64,000 nucleotides of DNA, taken from Epiperipatus broadwayi. Taxonomy: Eukaryota; Onychophora; Udeonychophora; Euonychophora; Peripatidae. Made by a program: the position numbers and the translations under genes. The notes under the pieces are model-generated. The model saw only the letters and a program-made list of their open reading frames with translations. It made no database searches and was not told where the DNA came from. Shown in pieces: positions 1 through 12,968 of this stretch. The stretch is from the NCBI GenBank assembly GCA_028023455.1, contig JAQFVV010012404.1:13565421-13629420 (forward strand). Reading direction: 5' to 3'. Numbering within the stretch: position 1 is the first letter of the stretch; each line of letters starts with the position of its first letter.

Positions 1-2519
1 ATTATTTTGTATGTATGTAGTAGTTCTTTTGATAAAATATAATCAACAATTTTATTTTTTAACAAAAATATCAACAATAAAAAAACATACATATTTTCTT
101 CATATAAAAATCTATAGAAATCTATTTAAAATCAGCTTATAAAACTATTCAAACATACTTTATAATTATTATATTTTTTATAAACATTAATATGAGAGAC
201 TATTTGGATATAACCAAGGACTATATTTTATACTCTTCAACCAAATGAAAGTGACATTTGCTTAACTATAAAAACTAAATCCAATTAATCAAAGTCAATA
301 AAAATTTTATAGTTTTTAAATCCAAAATAAACAATTTACAGTGTTATTGTAATGTTACAATATATATAAATTTCTAATTATGATTATAACATATTTTTAA
401 CTGAATTTTGAATAAAACACAAGAAAAAAATATTCTATAGCTAACATAAATTGAGTTTACTAAAATATGTAATTTCTGGCCTAGTGTCATACTTACAAAA
501 TGTTAAAAGCAAGTTAGTTTAGATTCAAAATCTCAAAACATTTTGAATTTTTGGAGTTTGGTATTCTTCCATAAATATTCAGTAAAAGTTTACAATCATG
601 ACCCTGAAGAAGAGAATAAATTATTAATAAATATAAAAGTTAACTGTATTTAGATTTTAGCAGACAGAATTAATGTAGAAAAAAATTAAGATACTCATTT
701 TAGTAATATATGCAACTTCAATAATGACTAAGAAATTAAAGATGATTGTGCTAAGATTTCATTAAACTATTTCTAAAAATTATTTCAAAAATTTTATTAA
801 CTATATGTACAATAAAATAAAGACATTATAGATTCAAAAAGCATCAGTGTCAAAAAAATGTGTATGTGCATATCAAATGTTATATAAAAATGGCCAATAA
901 TGTCAATCATAAACATCCACAAATAGAAGTAATTTTTAGATATGCCATCCATAGGGCAAAGGTATCTCTAATAGTCCTTCTTAGATAAGCAGAATAGAAA
1001 AACACTATTCATCAAGTTGACCAATTACTATATAGAAGAATTTGAATGTTTTTTAAATTATTTACTTTTTTGCCTAGAATTTTAATAAATTCAATTGCTA
1101 ATCAATATAAAGTGCTCATGTGGATTTTTCTATTGATGAAAAAAAAACTTAAATATAATTAGTGTATAAATAATTTCCAAGTTTTACCTGACCCAGATTT
1201 CATTCTTGGGGTGTGGTGAATAGATATGCAATCATTGTACCACCAAGCTCTAAGTTATTTGTATACTACATTGTTTCTTTTATTTCATAAAAAACATGTT
1301 TTATTTTTTTGCTGAAAATCAGCTCAGAAAATAAAACTGGCTTTAAAATTGACTATTTATTAGTTTGCTTTCAAAAACATGTTATATTTGCCTATTTAAT
1401 GAGATTTATTTAAACTTTTTTGAATTATAAATTTTCTATCTCTTTCTATCAAATGTTAATTTATAGTCTATTTATAAACAAATTAGGCCATAATTTCTTG
1501 GTATGATATTATTTAAGTGTGGCCATGTATTTAATTAAAAATGTAAAATTTAAAATCTAATAAACAATTGTTTATAAATATTAATTAAACTTAATCTGAA
1601 TTGTCTTCAGCAAATTGGCAGCAGTTCAAGATCATTTCTATAAATAAGTATACCAAATAGTTTGGTTTTTTAAATAAAAAGTAAATGCAGTTTTAAGAAG
1701 GCAGATATTTTAATAATTAAAAAGTGAAATCAACATATATTAAATGAATATGAATAGGTGAAGAATTGGCTTTAATCTTAAGAGTAAATAATTTATAGAA
1801 AATCTACGAAGAAGAGTAAGAGAAAAAAGTAAATGAATTATTTCTAAGCAATAAAACAATTAAAAGTGAATCTACTCAAATTATATGTTTAAAGACAGGT
1901 AGTTGAAGCAATATTTAATTAAATGGCCTTTAACACATCCAATAGCTTCCATAGACTTATAAGGAGGGGAGAAGCATTAAGTCAAATTTCTATTTGGGTT
2001 TAATTTTTATCCAAAGATAACTAGATATTATTTTACTGACCAATAGTGAATAATTATTTGAGTTGATTATAGACTTTCTGTTTGAAAAAAATCATATGCT
2101 TGATTAGTACATGGGAAAAAACTCAAACTTACCTGGGCCATTGTAGCCATGACAAATAAATATTCTGCCATTTTAAAGCATATCTTTTTATGATCTAAAT
2201 ACATTCTCACTAATATCATGATTAATACAAAAAATAACCTACCAAAATAATGAGTTATTAGAGTATTTGATATATATTTAAAAAAATTAGACCCATAAGT
2301 TTTATCAAATTAATTAAGCACGAAAATTTTTTAAACTTAGCATGGGTAAAGTTCACTGAAGTTCGTAAAGCTTGGATAATATCAAAGAAGTAAAAGAGGA
2401 CTTTGAATATGCTAGTGTGTGTGCAAACCAATACTCCTAGCTCATAAGAGTAATCTGGAAATTTAGTGGACATACTGTCTAATAATATTTGATGATTAAT
2501 CAGTCTTACAATGTAATTA
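1..2519. other. AT-rich stretch without a recognisable gene
   Basis: No frame in this stretch shows a recognisable protein domain or plausible codon structure, and the short open frames are what AT-rich DNA gives by chance. A weak tRNA-like patch on the minus strand at about 1186-1258 (inverted B-box-like block near 1190-1205) may be an old SINE, but it is too decayed to call. The last 200 bases may belong to the LINE remnant that becomes recognisable from 2520. Confidence 0.6.
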
Positions 2520-3050
2520 TAAAGCAAACTAAGCAAGGATGTGCTTTCATTTAAATTTTATTTTTGATTTTTATATCGGTGATTTTTAAAAGTATCAAAG
2601 CAAAATCAAAATCTTCATCTTTTTTTTATTTTTCGTGTGTCATAGCATTGACCGGGAAGTGAACCCGCTAACCCGGGACAACTGCTTGTAAAACAGACTG
2701 TGCTGACCACTCGACTACCAACTCTTGACAAATCTTCATCTTCTTAGCAGCTACATTTAAAGTATGTTGATGATTGTGTTATTCTTGTTAATTCAAAATT
2801 TTAAATGCACTATAAGACTAATGTTAAAAACAATTTCAAGTCTTTTATCTGCTATTGATAAAAAACATTTAGCAACATTTAAATTGGATAGTTATCAACT
2901 TGAAAATATGAGCCACTTTCTTTTTAAAAATAGAAAAATGCACTTGGATGTTAAGCTGCAGTACAGGTTCAATGCGTTACTGTTTTTAATAAATTAGATG
3001 ATAGAGTATTTCATCGCGATGACATATCTACTGCAACTAAATTAATTGCA
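2520..3050 (+). pseudogene. Fragment of a non-LTR retrotransposon reverse transcriptase, split by a SINE
   Basis: This is a decayed piece of a LINE reverse transcriptase read on the plus strand. Near 2528 the translation gives KQGCAF, matching the conserved 'GVKQGC' block of non-LTR reverse transcriptases. After the SINE insertion, 2761-2793 reads KYVDDCVILVN, which carries the YxDD catalytic motif. Near 3000-3045 it reads LDDRVFHRDDISTATKL, which resembles the stretch before the 'vYkavvlptLLYGCEtW' block of a LINE type common in animals. Between these blocks there are several stops and frame changes, so no product is made. The 77-codon open frame at 2764-2997 is not in the reading frame of the reverse transcriptase throughout. 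The family appears related to the remnant at 58.3-59.1 kb. The assignment to a non-LTR reverse transcriptase is fairly firm; the clade is not. Confidence 0.6.
2622..2729 (-). mobile_element. tRNA-derived SINE, copy 1, with 13-bp target-site duplication
   Basis: On the minus strand this reads TGTCAAGAGTTGGTAGTCGA, an A-box region (GGTAGTCGAGTGGTCAG) and a B-box region (GGGTTCACTTCCC), ending in TGACACACGAAAAA and a poly-A tail seen as a T-run on the plus strand. It is flanked by the direct repeat aaatcttcatctt at 2609-2621 and 2730-2742. Two further copies lie at 22.2 and 26.7 kb. It interrupts the LINE reverse transcriptase fragment, so it is younger than that fragment. It is not a working tRNA gene, since no acceptor stem can be formed. 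Confidence 0.85.
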
Positions 3051-3971
3051 TATATATATATAAATTGTATTACAAAATAAATAAATATCTGAACTCTTCT
3101 TCAGTTCAATCATCAAACTTTTGCCTAAAAATTTATTCTATTGTAAATATATAAGATTTTATAATTTTAATTAAAGTTATATATATATAATGCATTAGAA
3201 AAAATTATTTTAGAGATGCTCTTAAAATTTTAGTAATATGATGTCAATATTACAAAATCAATCAATAGGTCTTTAGTTTTCTGGATGTAATACTATAGAA
3301 TTCATTATTGGAAAATCACATTTTTATTGGCATTGATAAGTTAAATAATTTAATACGATAATTTTTTTTCTTGAAATTGGAACGACCATATTCATTTGCA
3401 AATAGCTGTTACTACTACTGGTGGTGTTAATGACATATACTAACGTTGTAAGATATTGTTGATTTCACAATTTGATTGTCGAATGAATATATTAATATAA
3501 AAAATTCGGATTAAGTTACCTTTTCTACATTAATTTATATGATAACATTCAATAATGTAGGCGAATTTCAATCTAGATATATACATTCCTAGCATATTTA
3601 TTATTAAGAATTAAATTATTATTATAATAAGAACATCTTGACATTGACATTTCGCTACAAATAAATAAATATATATATAGTAAATTACAAAAACAGTTTT
3701 ATGTTAACACATAAAAAAAAGGATAAAAGTACAGTTTTTAAATAACGCTTAGAGCAATGATCTTTCCTGCGTTTCTTTTTTATTATTATTAAAAGACGAT
3801 ATATTAAAGACAATACATACAAGACTAGTTAAAAACCAAATAGTAAGAGTTTAAAATTTTTCTTCCTGGTTTTATCGTTTAGCTAAAAATGATTAGAAAC
3901 TTTTTTATTAACCAATTATTCATTCAATAATTAGTTTGGTTATTGAATAAACATAAACTTTCTAAGAATCT

Positions 3972-4048
3972 GAAATGTTACCTGAATTTGAACCCCAGCC
4001 TTGGGAATGATAGACAGATAAGTTAACCACTATGACTATGCCATAAGA
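3972..4048 (-). repeat. tRNA-like relic (old SINE or tRNA pseudogene)
   Basis: The minus strand reads TAGTGGTTAAC (a good A box) followed about 40 bases later by GGGGTTCAAATTC (a good B box). The ends do not pair into an acceptor stem, so this is a tRNA-derived repeat or pseudogene and not a tRNA gene. No clear poly-A tail or target-site duplication is visible. Confidence 0.55.
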
Positions 4049-5232
4049 TTTTATGTAACACGACAAGTAAATTACAAATAACTCAAATTTTAAATATTTT
4101 ACTTATTAAACATCTTACAGTTATTTTAAGTAACACTTTTACATACACATAAAATTGTTTTAGTTGATATTATTCTCAAGATCATTTTTATTTTTAATTT
4201 TGAAATTAGTATATAAAGATCAAATTTATTTCTGAATATAATATTTACATACAAATTATGTCAGATATGACCATCAAACTATCTAATAAGCAAGATAATA
4301 ATTATTGAAATCTTCATAATAAACAATATCGTATATATAAAAATGTTGTTTCCATTTTTTCTTTCAAAAACTTGTAATTATTTTATATGAAACTTCACGG
4401 AAAATTTGTATTAATTAATTAATAAATCATTGTATAATTTTAATAATATTAATTAAAAATATCCTCTGGCTAATGTGAACAGAAAATGAAAGTTCATTTA
4501 TTATCTGAGTAAATATTATTTAGTTAGCTGGATTTAAGCTACTATCTATTATTACTAATTATGTTAAGAGTATATAATTTTAATTAAAAATAACTGATAA
4601 TCTTTACCTTGTAATATAGAAGAGTTCATTCTATAAAAAATTATTCTTAAAAACCAAAAAAAGTTAGATTATTTCCTCAGGAGATCAAGAAAAATACTGA
4701 AACTTTAGAAAATGTCTTTGCTTTTTTTCTGATTCTGCAGATGTGATGCATTAAGTCATTCAATATTTAAATTTGTATTGGTCATTTGCAATAAGAATAT
4801 TAATTACCTTGCTGACGCATTTTGCAGAATACAGATTGTTATCACCAATTAGTAATTTGTACAAATAATTTAAATTTAAGATGTTATATGCTACCATAAT
4901 AACTACAGAGGTTAATATACAAGTTCCAGATAAATACTAAAAAGACAAAATAAATAATATTTTAAAAATTTGTTTTTATATTTTATAATTCAGTTAAAAC
5001 AATCGAATGACATAATTGCTCAGAAGTTCATTAAGAACTTCTGAGCACTGGAAGTACCTGGAACTGGAAATGTTCAAAACTTTATATTCCAAAGTCTGAC
5101 ATTTTTACTACTGCATTAAACGTTGCAGGACTTATAATTCAATTTATTAAATGTATTATGGTGGAAAAAGACATAAAAATAAGACTAATGCTGCAGTATT
5201 ATCATCTACTGCTTTCCAGCTTCTAAGTTGGT

Positions 5233-5320
5233 GAACACTTTTTTTTCCAGATTCTTATCAGGCTTAGGATTTTTTATATGTAGCTTGTCCTTAGTCAACC
5301 CAGCAAACATCTAGTAATTA
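5233..5320 (+). repeat. Dispersed repeat block, copy 1 of 2 in the window
   Basis: The block runs from a T-run through CAGATTCTTATCAGGCTTAG and AGCTTGTCCTTAGTCAACCC to CATCTAGTAAT. A diverged second copy follows the same order at 10938-11030. It has no recognised protein or RNA signature and is probably part of a longer repeat whose ends I cannot place. Confidence 0.45.
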
Positions 5321-6441
5321 AAACAGTAAATAATTATTTAGCTATTCTTAACTTAATAGAAAACTGCTTAAACCATATCAACTATAAATTTTAAATGTTT
5401 TTTCTTTGCTATTTGTTTATAAAGAAGTCGTTGGAGAGATCTTTTCCTGCGCTGAACTATTTCCTTTAGTCACATCTTCATATATAAGCACAGTATTAGT
5501 CAATGAATTGATTATTTTTCTCTCTGTAGTTTTTTAACACAAGATATAAAACTGGCATTATATAACCATAAGCTTAAATAAAATACTATTTCAAAAACTA
5601 TACTCTGTTTATATAAGACTAATCATTTTTAGAACAATTCCAAATACTAGAGTATATCAGCTGTTTTACCATAGTACACAATATGTTTTATTGCAATTTT
5701 ATCTTCCAAAATATTCTTAAATATATTAATGTCAAACAATTAACTTTCAAGAAAAGTTATGACTATATATCTAGGATAATAATATAATAAGAACTATGCT
5801 CTTTTAGCAATTAAATTTTATTCATGCCAAACTCTTTTGAAAAACAGCTCTTTTTTAAAATAAAATCGATCAATGAGAATAGAGAAACAAAACTACTATT
5901 AACAAATTGAATGCTCTTCTTGATTTGGTGCAACGGTAGACTCTGGAGCTTTAGGTCCATGGATAGCATCCCATCTGTTATTTTTGGTGCTCAACTTCTT
6001 ATGAACTCCAGTGCAAATAATTAATAGATTGAATTAATTATTAAATAATTTTGACTAGATACAGCAAAGAAAAACATTTTTACATTAAGAAAGAAGAAAG
6101 CAAGAGGAAATCTCTAGCATTATATATTCTCATTATTAAACCTTGATAAACTTAAATAATCAGAGATAATAAACTAACTTTAAGAGATGAGCTATTAAAG
6201 ACTATATTATTATTATTTTTAAAAAAGTTACAAAAATCTTTGTATATAGTGATTGCTGCTCTTTATTTAAATTACGTTTTATAATTTATTTATTTTCTCC
6301 AAATGCCATTAAAATGGATGGGAAATAAAAAAAAATGTAAATTTTTCTATTTTTTATTGAGCATTAAGTTAAAAGAAAGGTTTATGACTTTAAAAGATTT
6401 TTGACTAAGGAAATTAAAATATAATATAAATCTTTCTAAAC

Positions 6442-7535
6442 CAGTGGTCTTCAACCTTTTCACACCTGCAGACTAGCAAAAATAAGGATAAGATTTTGTG
6501 GACTGGCAAAAATAAGGATAAGATTTCACAGACTGGCAGAAGTCTACAGATAAATTTTCTTAAAGATTTAAACTGCTTAGCCTTAGATGAGCATAATTGT
6601 TATAACTGACCAAAATAACACACTAGTTACTGTGTATTGTAATGGTATTGCTTATCTTCACATGATGAACACACAGTCATACTGCTACAGAAAACAGTAT
6701 GTTCTTATTAATGTACTTGCATTGCTACATTTATTATTTCATTGTTAAAACATGCAAAAATAAAATGTTATTCACCTGAATGTTGGGAAATATCACAGCT
6801 AGTGTAATTACATGACAATGATTATGATAAATGTAATATTTGTATTTAATGTTTAATATACATGATGAAGTTATATATATATATATATGGAGTTTGTATA
6901 ATAAAAAACTTTGTTTTTTTTAATTTTGAATCTGGTGTTATTTTAATCTCATTTTTAACCAATTAAAAAAAAGAAACAGAATGAAAAATTGTTTTGGTAA
7001 AGTACCACATAGAAATAAAACTATCATTATAAAGATGTCATTTTGTTAAAAAAAAAAATAATAGATTTACATTCTTGATGAAGCAAAATCATCATCAATG
7101 ATTTGTCTCCATTTTGTGAAGTTTACAATTTCAAAAAAAAAATGTGACACACAAAATAAAAAGATGATACAAATGCAATAAATTTTTTTGCTATATGTGA
7201 CCAATAAATGACTGACACAACACAGAAATACCTACTAGGTATAGAAATTGATGTGTAAGGAATGGTACAATTATCATGAGATTGACACTTTGTCTTTTAA
7301 AGATTACATTTTCAGATAAATTCCTTTGATTATTATTTAGTAATTATAGTATTATATAATAATTTAAATAAAATTTAATTTAAGCAATTGCAATGAAAAA
7401 ATAAATAAAAATTGTTTATATTAATTAAATGTTTAAAATTGTATTATTTTGTTATTACAAACTTTCCTGCCAGTCTAGCGTGGATCGGCAGAAAACTTCT
7501 GTGCCAGTCCATTGACCAAAGATTGAAGACCACTG
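6442..7535. mobile_element. Non-autonomous hAT-like DNA transposon, about 1.09 kb
   Basis: The left end is CAGTGGTCTTCAACCTTT and the right end is its inverse, AAAGATTGAAGACCACTG, giving terminal inverted repeats typical of hAT (Charlie-like) elements, which often start CAGTGGTTCTCAA. The inner parts of both ends share diverged 'gactggca' blocks. The flanks ttctaaac (6434-6441) and ctctaaat (7536-7543) agree at 6 of 8 positions, which fits the 8-bp hAT target-site duplication. Near the left end a unit of about 30 bp (AAAAATAAGGATAAGATTT core) is repeated at about 6477 and 6508. No transposase frame is visible inside, so it would depend on a transposase made elsewhere. Confidence 0.8.
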
Positions 7536-7543
7536 CTCTAAAT

Positions 7544-8149
7544 GATCTCGAAGTCTTTATCACACTACAATCATAATTTTTATTTTATGTCAGTATATTA
7601 ACACACATATAATCAATCCAAATTATAATTATGATTTTTTATTTGCAATTAATATTGAAATGGCTTTATAATACAGTGGGATTCAATAATATAATTTAGT
7701 GATAAAATCTATGTTGTTTATTTTATATTTTTAAAGAGATTTTATATAAATCAAAGTATTGAAACTTATAGTTGTAGAAAGGGGTTTATTATTAACTGAA
7801 AGAAGAACTTTCAATTTCTCTTTAAGACCTTAAAGGAAGAGAGTAGAGCAAATTCCTAATATTTACTCCATAGGTTTTTTTACTTTAATTGTTATTACTA
7901 TGTTATTAGTTAATAGTAAACAAACATGAATGAAATTATCAACAACATATATCAGCCAGGATTGTGAATATATTGATATTTTACCACTAAGTTTAAGATC
8001 AAAAAACAGTTTTTATTCTCAGTTGTCTGATGGTTCTTAACTGAAATATCAGTTAAGATGTGTGTGTGAATAATCTTTTTTTTTAAATTGGATATTGAAA
8101 TCATAATAGATAAAACTAAATTACGCCCTTATATTCAAAAGACTGCAAA
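7544..8149. other. Short AT-rich stretch without a gene
   Basis: No coding or RNA signal is recognised between the hAT-like element and the RTE copy. The right end may hold the undetected start of the RTE 5' untranslated region. Confidence 0.5.
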
Positions 8150-10870
8150 TTCACTATTTAAAAACAGTTAGTGATCCAATATCAATCCCTGATTGTGAAC
8201 TTAGCCTTTTGATAAAGTTTTATTTAGTTTTTTATAAGTGACACATCGCTTTCAAGTGAGGAAATATTGCATAAACAGGAAAAAAAGTCCAATATTAAAT
8301 GGTACATTATTGGATTTTAATAAAATTAAAATAAAAAGTGAAGAAATAATTGATTTAAAAAGTGGATCTGTATTTTACTAAAAAATCACAAATATTTCAT
8401 TATAAATAAAAAGTGGAAAAACAACATTATGGAGATTAATGCTATATCTGATAGAGTAACAAGATTAGTTAATCAAATTAATGGAAGATACCAAATATAG
8501 GTAATTCACATTTATGTTTTAACAAATTTTCATTGTAATAAAGAAGTAGAGAATTTTTAAGTGAATGAATAAAATGCTTTTGATCAGACAAAACAATATT
8601 TTAAAATTGTCATGGGAGATTTTAATGTTAGAAGTGATAAACAATAAATGACTAAAATGCTGCACATAAATTTGATTATGATGGTAAAAATGACAGAGGG
8701 CATAGACTTGCAGAGTTTACAAAAAAAAAAAAAGACAAACTATATACTTTTTTTTTTTTTTAGAATAATATTAAATGAAAATGGTCATGAAACATCCAAA
8801 TAAAGATATAGCAAAATTGGATTACATTTTGACTATCACAAAATAAGTATTTGTAAATTGTAATGTTTTTTAATAAATTAGATACAGGAAGTGATCATCA
8901 ATTGGTAGATGTAGACAGGCAAAAACTATTAGAAGAGTCATTATTAAAGATTGATATTTCTAACCTTTAGAAGCACTCCAAAAATCATTTTAGAATATTT
9001 AAATAGTTTGAAGATAATCAAGACTTCACTGAAATCAATAAGAAAATAACTGATACTTAATGAGAATTGCAAAAAGAATAGCTGCTACAAAAAACATCAC
9101 TTTAGCAGTAAATTTGAAAGAAAAGACTATAAAAAAATTTTAAAATGATCCACTAAGAAAAATTGAATATCTAGAGTTTAAATTGTAAAAAAATGAATAA
9201 ATAATGATACAAATATAATGAATTAGTAAGAAAAACTATAGAAGGAAATAAAAGTCTCAAAAATGTAAAACAACATCTTGGTATTAGAAAAAAAGTTCTT
9301 TCAGCAATAAAAAGAAAAGATGGAATTATTACTAATCTGAAAAATGTCATGAAATTGTTTAAGGATTATATAAAGAATTATATAGTAATAAAGAAACAAG
9401 TGGCAACATTTTTCCACAATTATTACATTTTCTAAATTGTTAAGAATTTTAAATAAAGAGATAAGACATGCAATCAAACCTATAAAGAAAATGAAACCTC
9501 CAAAAATGATGAAATTATTATTGATATTTTAAGAGAAGTAGGTGTAGAAATAGAGAAATTATTACCAGATGATTAAAAAAGTGCATAAATGATAAAAAAG
9601 ATATTAGAAATATCAAACTTATCAGTCTTCTACCACATTGATGCCAAATGATACAAAGATAATTCCAACTCACCTACAGCAAAACTCTGAACTCTAACCA
9701 GAAAAAAAACAAGGCTGCATTTAGAAGTGATTTCAGCATTAAGGAATCACATCCAAGTATTGAGAGAAGTTATAAAAAAGATCAACAATTCTAAAAGCAT
9801 ATTTAGGTGGTGATTAAAATTCTGGATTATCAAAATATAGACCTGAAATAATGACATGTTCTAAAGAATATTAATCAAAGTGAAGCATCAGTGATTAAAT
9901 TACTTGATGATATTTAAATATTGACATGGAGGATGTATGACAGGATAAACTTTTTATAGCAGTTTTAAAATAGTCTTTTATTGTTTAAAATCAAAGTTAA
10001 GGAATGAAATTAAAGGGAGATTATTTATGTCATTTAGATTTTGCAAATTTTGTGAATGATATGGTTGTTTTTTTAAATAATGCTTCAGAGCTTCAAAACA
10101 TCTTGCAAGAGTTATCAGATAAAAGTAAAAAAGTAGAATTAAATATGAATGATAAAAAATATTAAAGCAATGTACAATGAATTTTCTCAGGAAAAAAAAG
10201 TAAAAGCTAATAGTCGCAAATTAAAAAGAGTTAACAATTTCAAATACATTAGTCAGATTATTAAGACAGATTAAAACATAAAAAATAAAATTAATCACAG
10301 AATTAAATTTGGATGATATACTTTGTGTAGAAACAATTATAGATATCTTAAGTAGAATATTATTATAGATGGAAACAATACACAAAATTAAACCTGGATG
10401 AAATGTTTTGGGTAAAAGTAATATAGTATCTGAAAAAAATATGCCTATGTGTTTGAAAAGAAACCTTTTTAATATGTTTTGTCAGTTTTTAGTTAATGGA
10501 TTTGAGATTTGAGCAATTAGTAGAAAAGCAATATATAATTTTCAGAACACTCAGTGAAGTATGGAGAGATGTATAATAAATGTAACAAGACAAGATCAAA
10601 AATGAAATACATAGGTAAGAGATTAAGGTATCAGTGACATCATTGAAAGAATTAAAAAGCTGAAATGAAACTGGACTACACATATTATTAAAAAAGATAA
10701 TAATATATGGGCAATTCTTAAATAAAATCCTAAGAGATTGTGAAATATCTAGAAGGAGACCACATGAAAGATGAATGGCTAAGATAATGGTGAGAAATGA
10801 GAGGGTAAAACTGGATTACATTTTGAGAGACATTTTATTTTGTAGTGGTTAAAAAAGATGGTTGAAACAT
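8150..10870 (+). mobile_element. Old, near full-length RTE-like LINE copy (decayed)
   Basis: This copy holds traces of the whole RTE-type layout in order: an apurinic-type endonuclease with the GDFN motif (8615-8626, reading MGDFNVRSD), a reverse-transcriptase region (about 9300-10250) with HIQVLREVIKKIN near 9750 and a YADD-site relic reading FVNDMVVF near 10048, and the C-terminal block near 10560-10650 (SMERCIINVTRQDQ). Stops and indels break every domain, and an A-tract and a T-tract near 8719-8762 lie in the endonuclease part, so nothing is encoded now. Alignment by eye to the copies at 29.2-33.7, 34.8-36.4 and 53.6-54.2 kb shows they are one family; this is the most diverged copy. The 5' limit is approximate and rests on similarity of about 8150-8215 with the far end of the minus-strand copy. 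Family: RTE-like, by the short single frame with endonuclease plus RT and the 3' end found in other copies. Confidence 0.8.
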
Positions 10871-12440
10871 ATTGAGGAATAAAATATGATATATAATAAT
10901 AAAATATATGAATTTGAATCTTATCTAAATAAAACATGGAAATGTTTTTTTCAGATTCCAATCAGGTTTAGGATTTTTTTTTGGTAACTTATTTATAGTC
11001 AACTAAATAATCATCTAACAATGATCAGAAATTGGGTGATTAGTTATTGTTAGTTAAAGACTGGGAAAATGTTATCCCACCTCACCAGGTTACTGATAAA
11101 ACTAATGAGTGATGTCTTCTTTACTTTTTCTTCATGGGCCACATGTATGAGAGATATTTGCACTGCATTGGCCTATTTAAAAGATATTATTTTACTTTTA
11201 ATTCTACTGAATGATAGCTAGTTTGGCTAAAAGTCAGCTACATAGATTTAAATCTCACATCATACATGTAGCTGGAAAATGCATTAATCTTTCAAATGAA
11301 TATTATAACCGAACACACCCACACAAAGTCTTAAAATATTAGATAAAATTCATATTACGAACAGCATGCTATATTTGTTACAATAGATGAAAAAAAAATT
11401 TTCAAGATTCTCAAAAAAAAAACTCTGGTCTGATCAATAAATGAAATCATTACGCCCTGGCTAATAGTCTTGTGTTGAAATTATTTTGTTCTCTCATTGA
11501 TTGTATGATAATTACGGTATCTAGCCACAGGATGCCAGAACTGCTGAATCATATTATAAATTTTTTTACAGAAGTTTCAGTTTTTGTTTTATACGAATTT
11601 GTGTGATTTTTTACTATATATAAAGAAATAAATGTGAAGTTAGAAAATAAATTTTTTAAACAATTTTTAGTCTTAACATTGAAAAAATTATTGCCTTTCC
11701 TCTTTTTTAAAATCTCATTACGGTATCGATACAATACTGAAATAACATTTTCAGTAATGTACAGTCAAGAATAACAAAGAAGCAGCTTGTTGTTATATGT
11801 TGCTTACGTGTTTTCAACTTGGGAGGCATTTAACATAAACATTTCACAATGTCTGTCAATTAGAAAATTTAAATATTCCGATGCATTATATCATTACTCA
11901 ATTTTTTTTTTTAAAAAAAATCTTCAACTAAAAAAAGATTATTTTAACAAAAACAATTTTAGAATTTAACAACAATAAAATAAAAAAAAATACTTATTAC
12001 AGATTAAGGTACAGCTGATTTTAATTATGTAAATTTGCAAAAATTTTAATAAATTTTTTTTTAGAAGAGTACCACTTCACCTTCGAAAAGAATTGTGCGA
12101 GGTTTAGCTTTTTAAATAATTCAGCACGAGATGAAAACCTTTAAACAAAAGTGTGTGTGATTATGTATGCATTGTTATTATTATTTATCTTTTTTTGCAC
12201 AAATTTTCAAATTATCTTTTTTCTATTTTTTTTTAAAAATTATTGTAATTATTCTTTATCTTAATGGCCATTCTTAATTTTTTTTATTATTATCCATCCC
12301 CCTTTCCCGCATTACTCATCTATCATTTTTTAATTAAAGCATACAATCAATTTATTATTTTTCTTTTCAGTTGTTTATCTTCAATTTATTGTGCCATTAT
12401 ATTCCAAATTAACATCATAGATCTTTTTTATAGGTTTTTG
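10871..12440. other. AT-rich stretch without a gene
   Basis: Apart from the repeat block at 10938-11030 shared with 5233-5320, I see no domain, tRNA-like element or inverted repeat I can name. The short open frames here have no recognisable content. Confidence 0.5.
10938..11030 (+). repeat. Dispersed repeat block, copy 2
   Basis: It follows the 5233-5320 block in order: T-run, CAGATTCCAATCAGGTTTAG, a 'tagtcaac' core and CATCTAACAATGAT. Divergence is considerable. It begins shortly after the 3' end of the decayed RTE copy and may be an independent insertion. Confidence 0.45.
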
Positions 12441-12968
12441 GTCATATGTTTATGATTACATCTCTCCACAAGATGTTTAATTTAAAGCAAAAAAAACCAG
12501 TCCCTACTTTCCGTGAGAGGATGTAATAAAAATTATACTACAGAAATATTATTCATTATTGGATAATCTCTAATCTAATGAATGATTAATAAAAAATATT
12601 AATATACTTTCATTAAGTAATTTAAGTTATGAGGACAACACGTTCGACACTTATCAATCAAAATATAGTAATTTGCTATCTATCTATATATATTCTAAAC
12701 ATTGCTAAAGATATGTGTAAGAGATTGTGATTTGGCCCAATTAATGAGTGCTGGTTCAGCACAAAATGTGCATCTTGGAGATCATAGATCCTTTTCACAT
12801 GTCTTTGATGATATGTTTATGATTCAATCCCTCCACAATGTGTTAAAAGCAGATAGAATCCAGTCCCTATCTTGCACAGAGAATGTAGCGAAAATTACAC
12901 TACAGAAATATTATTCATTATTAGATAATCACTAGTCTAATAAATGGCCAATAAAAATTATTAATAAC
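12441..12968 (+). repeat. Direct duplication of a segment of about 160 bp
   Basis: Segments 12441-12606 and 12808-12968 share the same order of words: ATATGTTTATGATT, CTCCACAA, CCAGTCCCTA, then CTACAGAAATATTATTCATT and a TAATCTCTAATCTAAT-like tail. The offset is about 365 bp. The spacer (12607-12807) is not visibly repeated. A 77-codon open frame (12702-12935) overlaps the second copy but matches nothing I know, and its counterpart in the first copy is not open, which argues against coding. It could be a tandem pair of an unknown repeat. Confidence 0.65.

Larger units (their letters stand above)
3051..6433. other. AT-rich stretch without a gene; a few old repeat traces
   Basis: I see no coding signal here. 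Recognisable items are a tRNA-like relic at 3972-4048, a repeat block at 5233-5320 that recurs at 10938-11030, and a weak tRNA-like patch at 5930-5990 (TGGTGCAACGGTAGACTC, A-box-like) with a faint relative near 56998-57040. The remainder is AT-rich sequence with short poly-A and TA runs. Confidence 0.55.

Noticed and set aside
3972-4048. tRNA gene on the minus strand
   Set aside because: A and B boxes are present but no acceptor stem or clean cloverleaf can be formed.
12702-12935. 77-codon open frame with fairly normal amino-acid mix
   Set aside because: It overlaps one half of a direct duplication whose other half is not open in the same frame.
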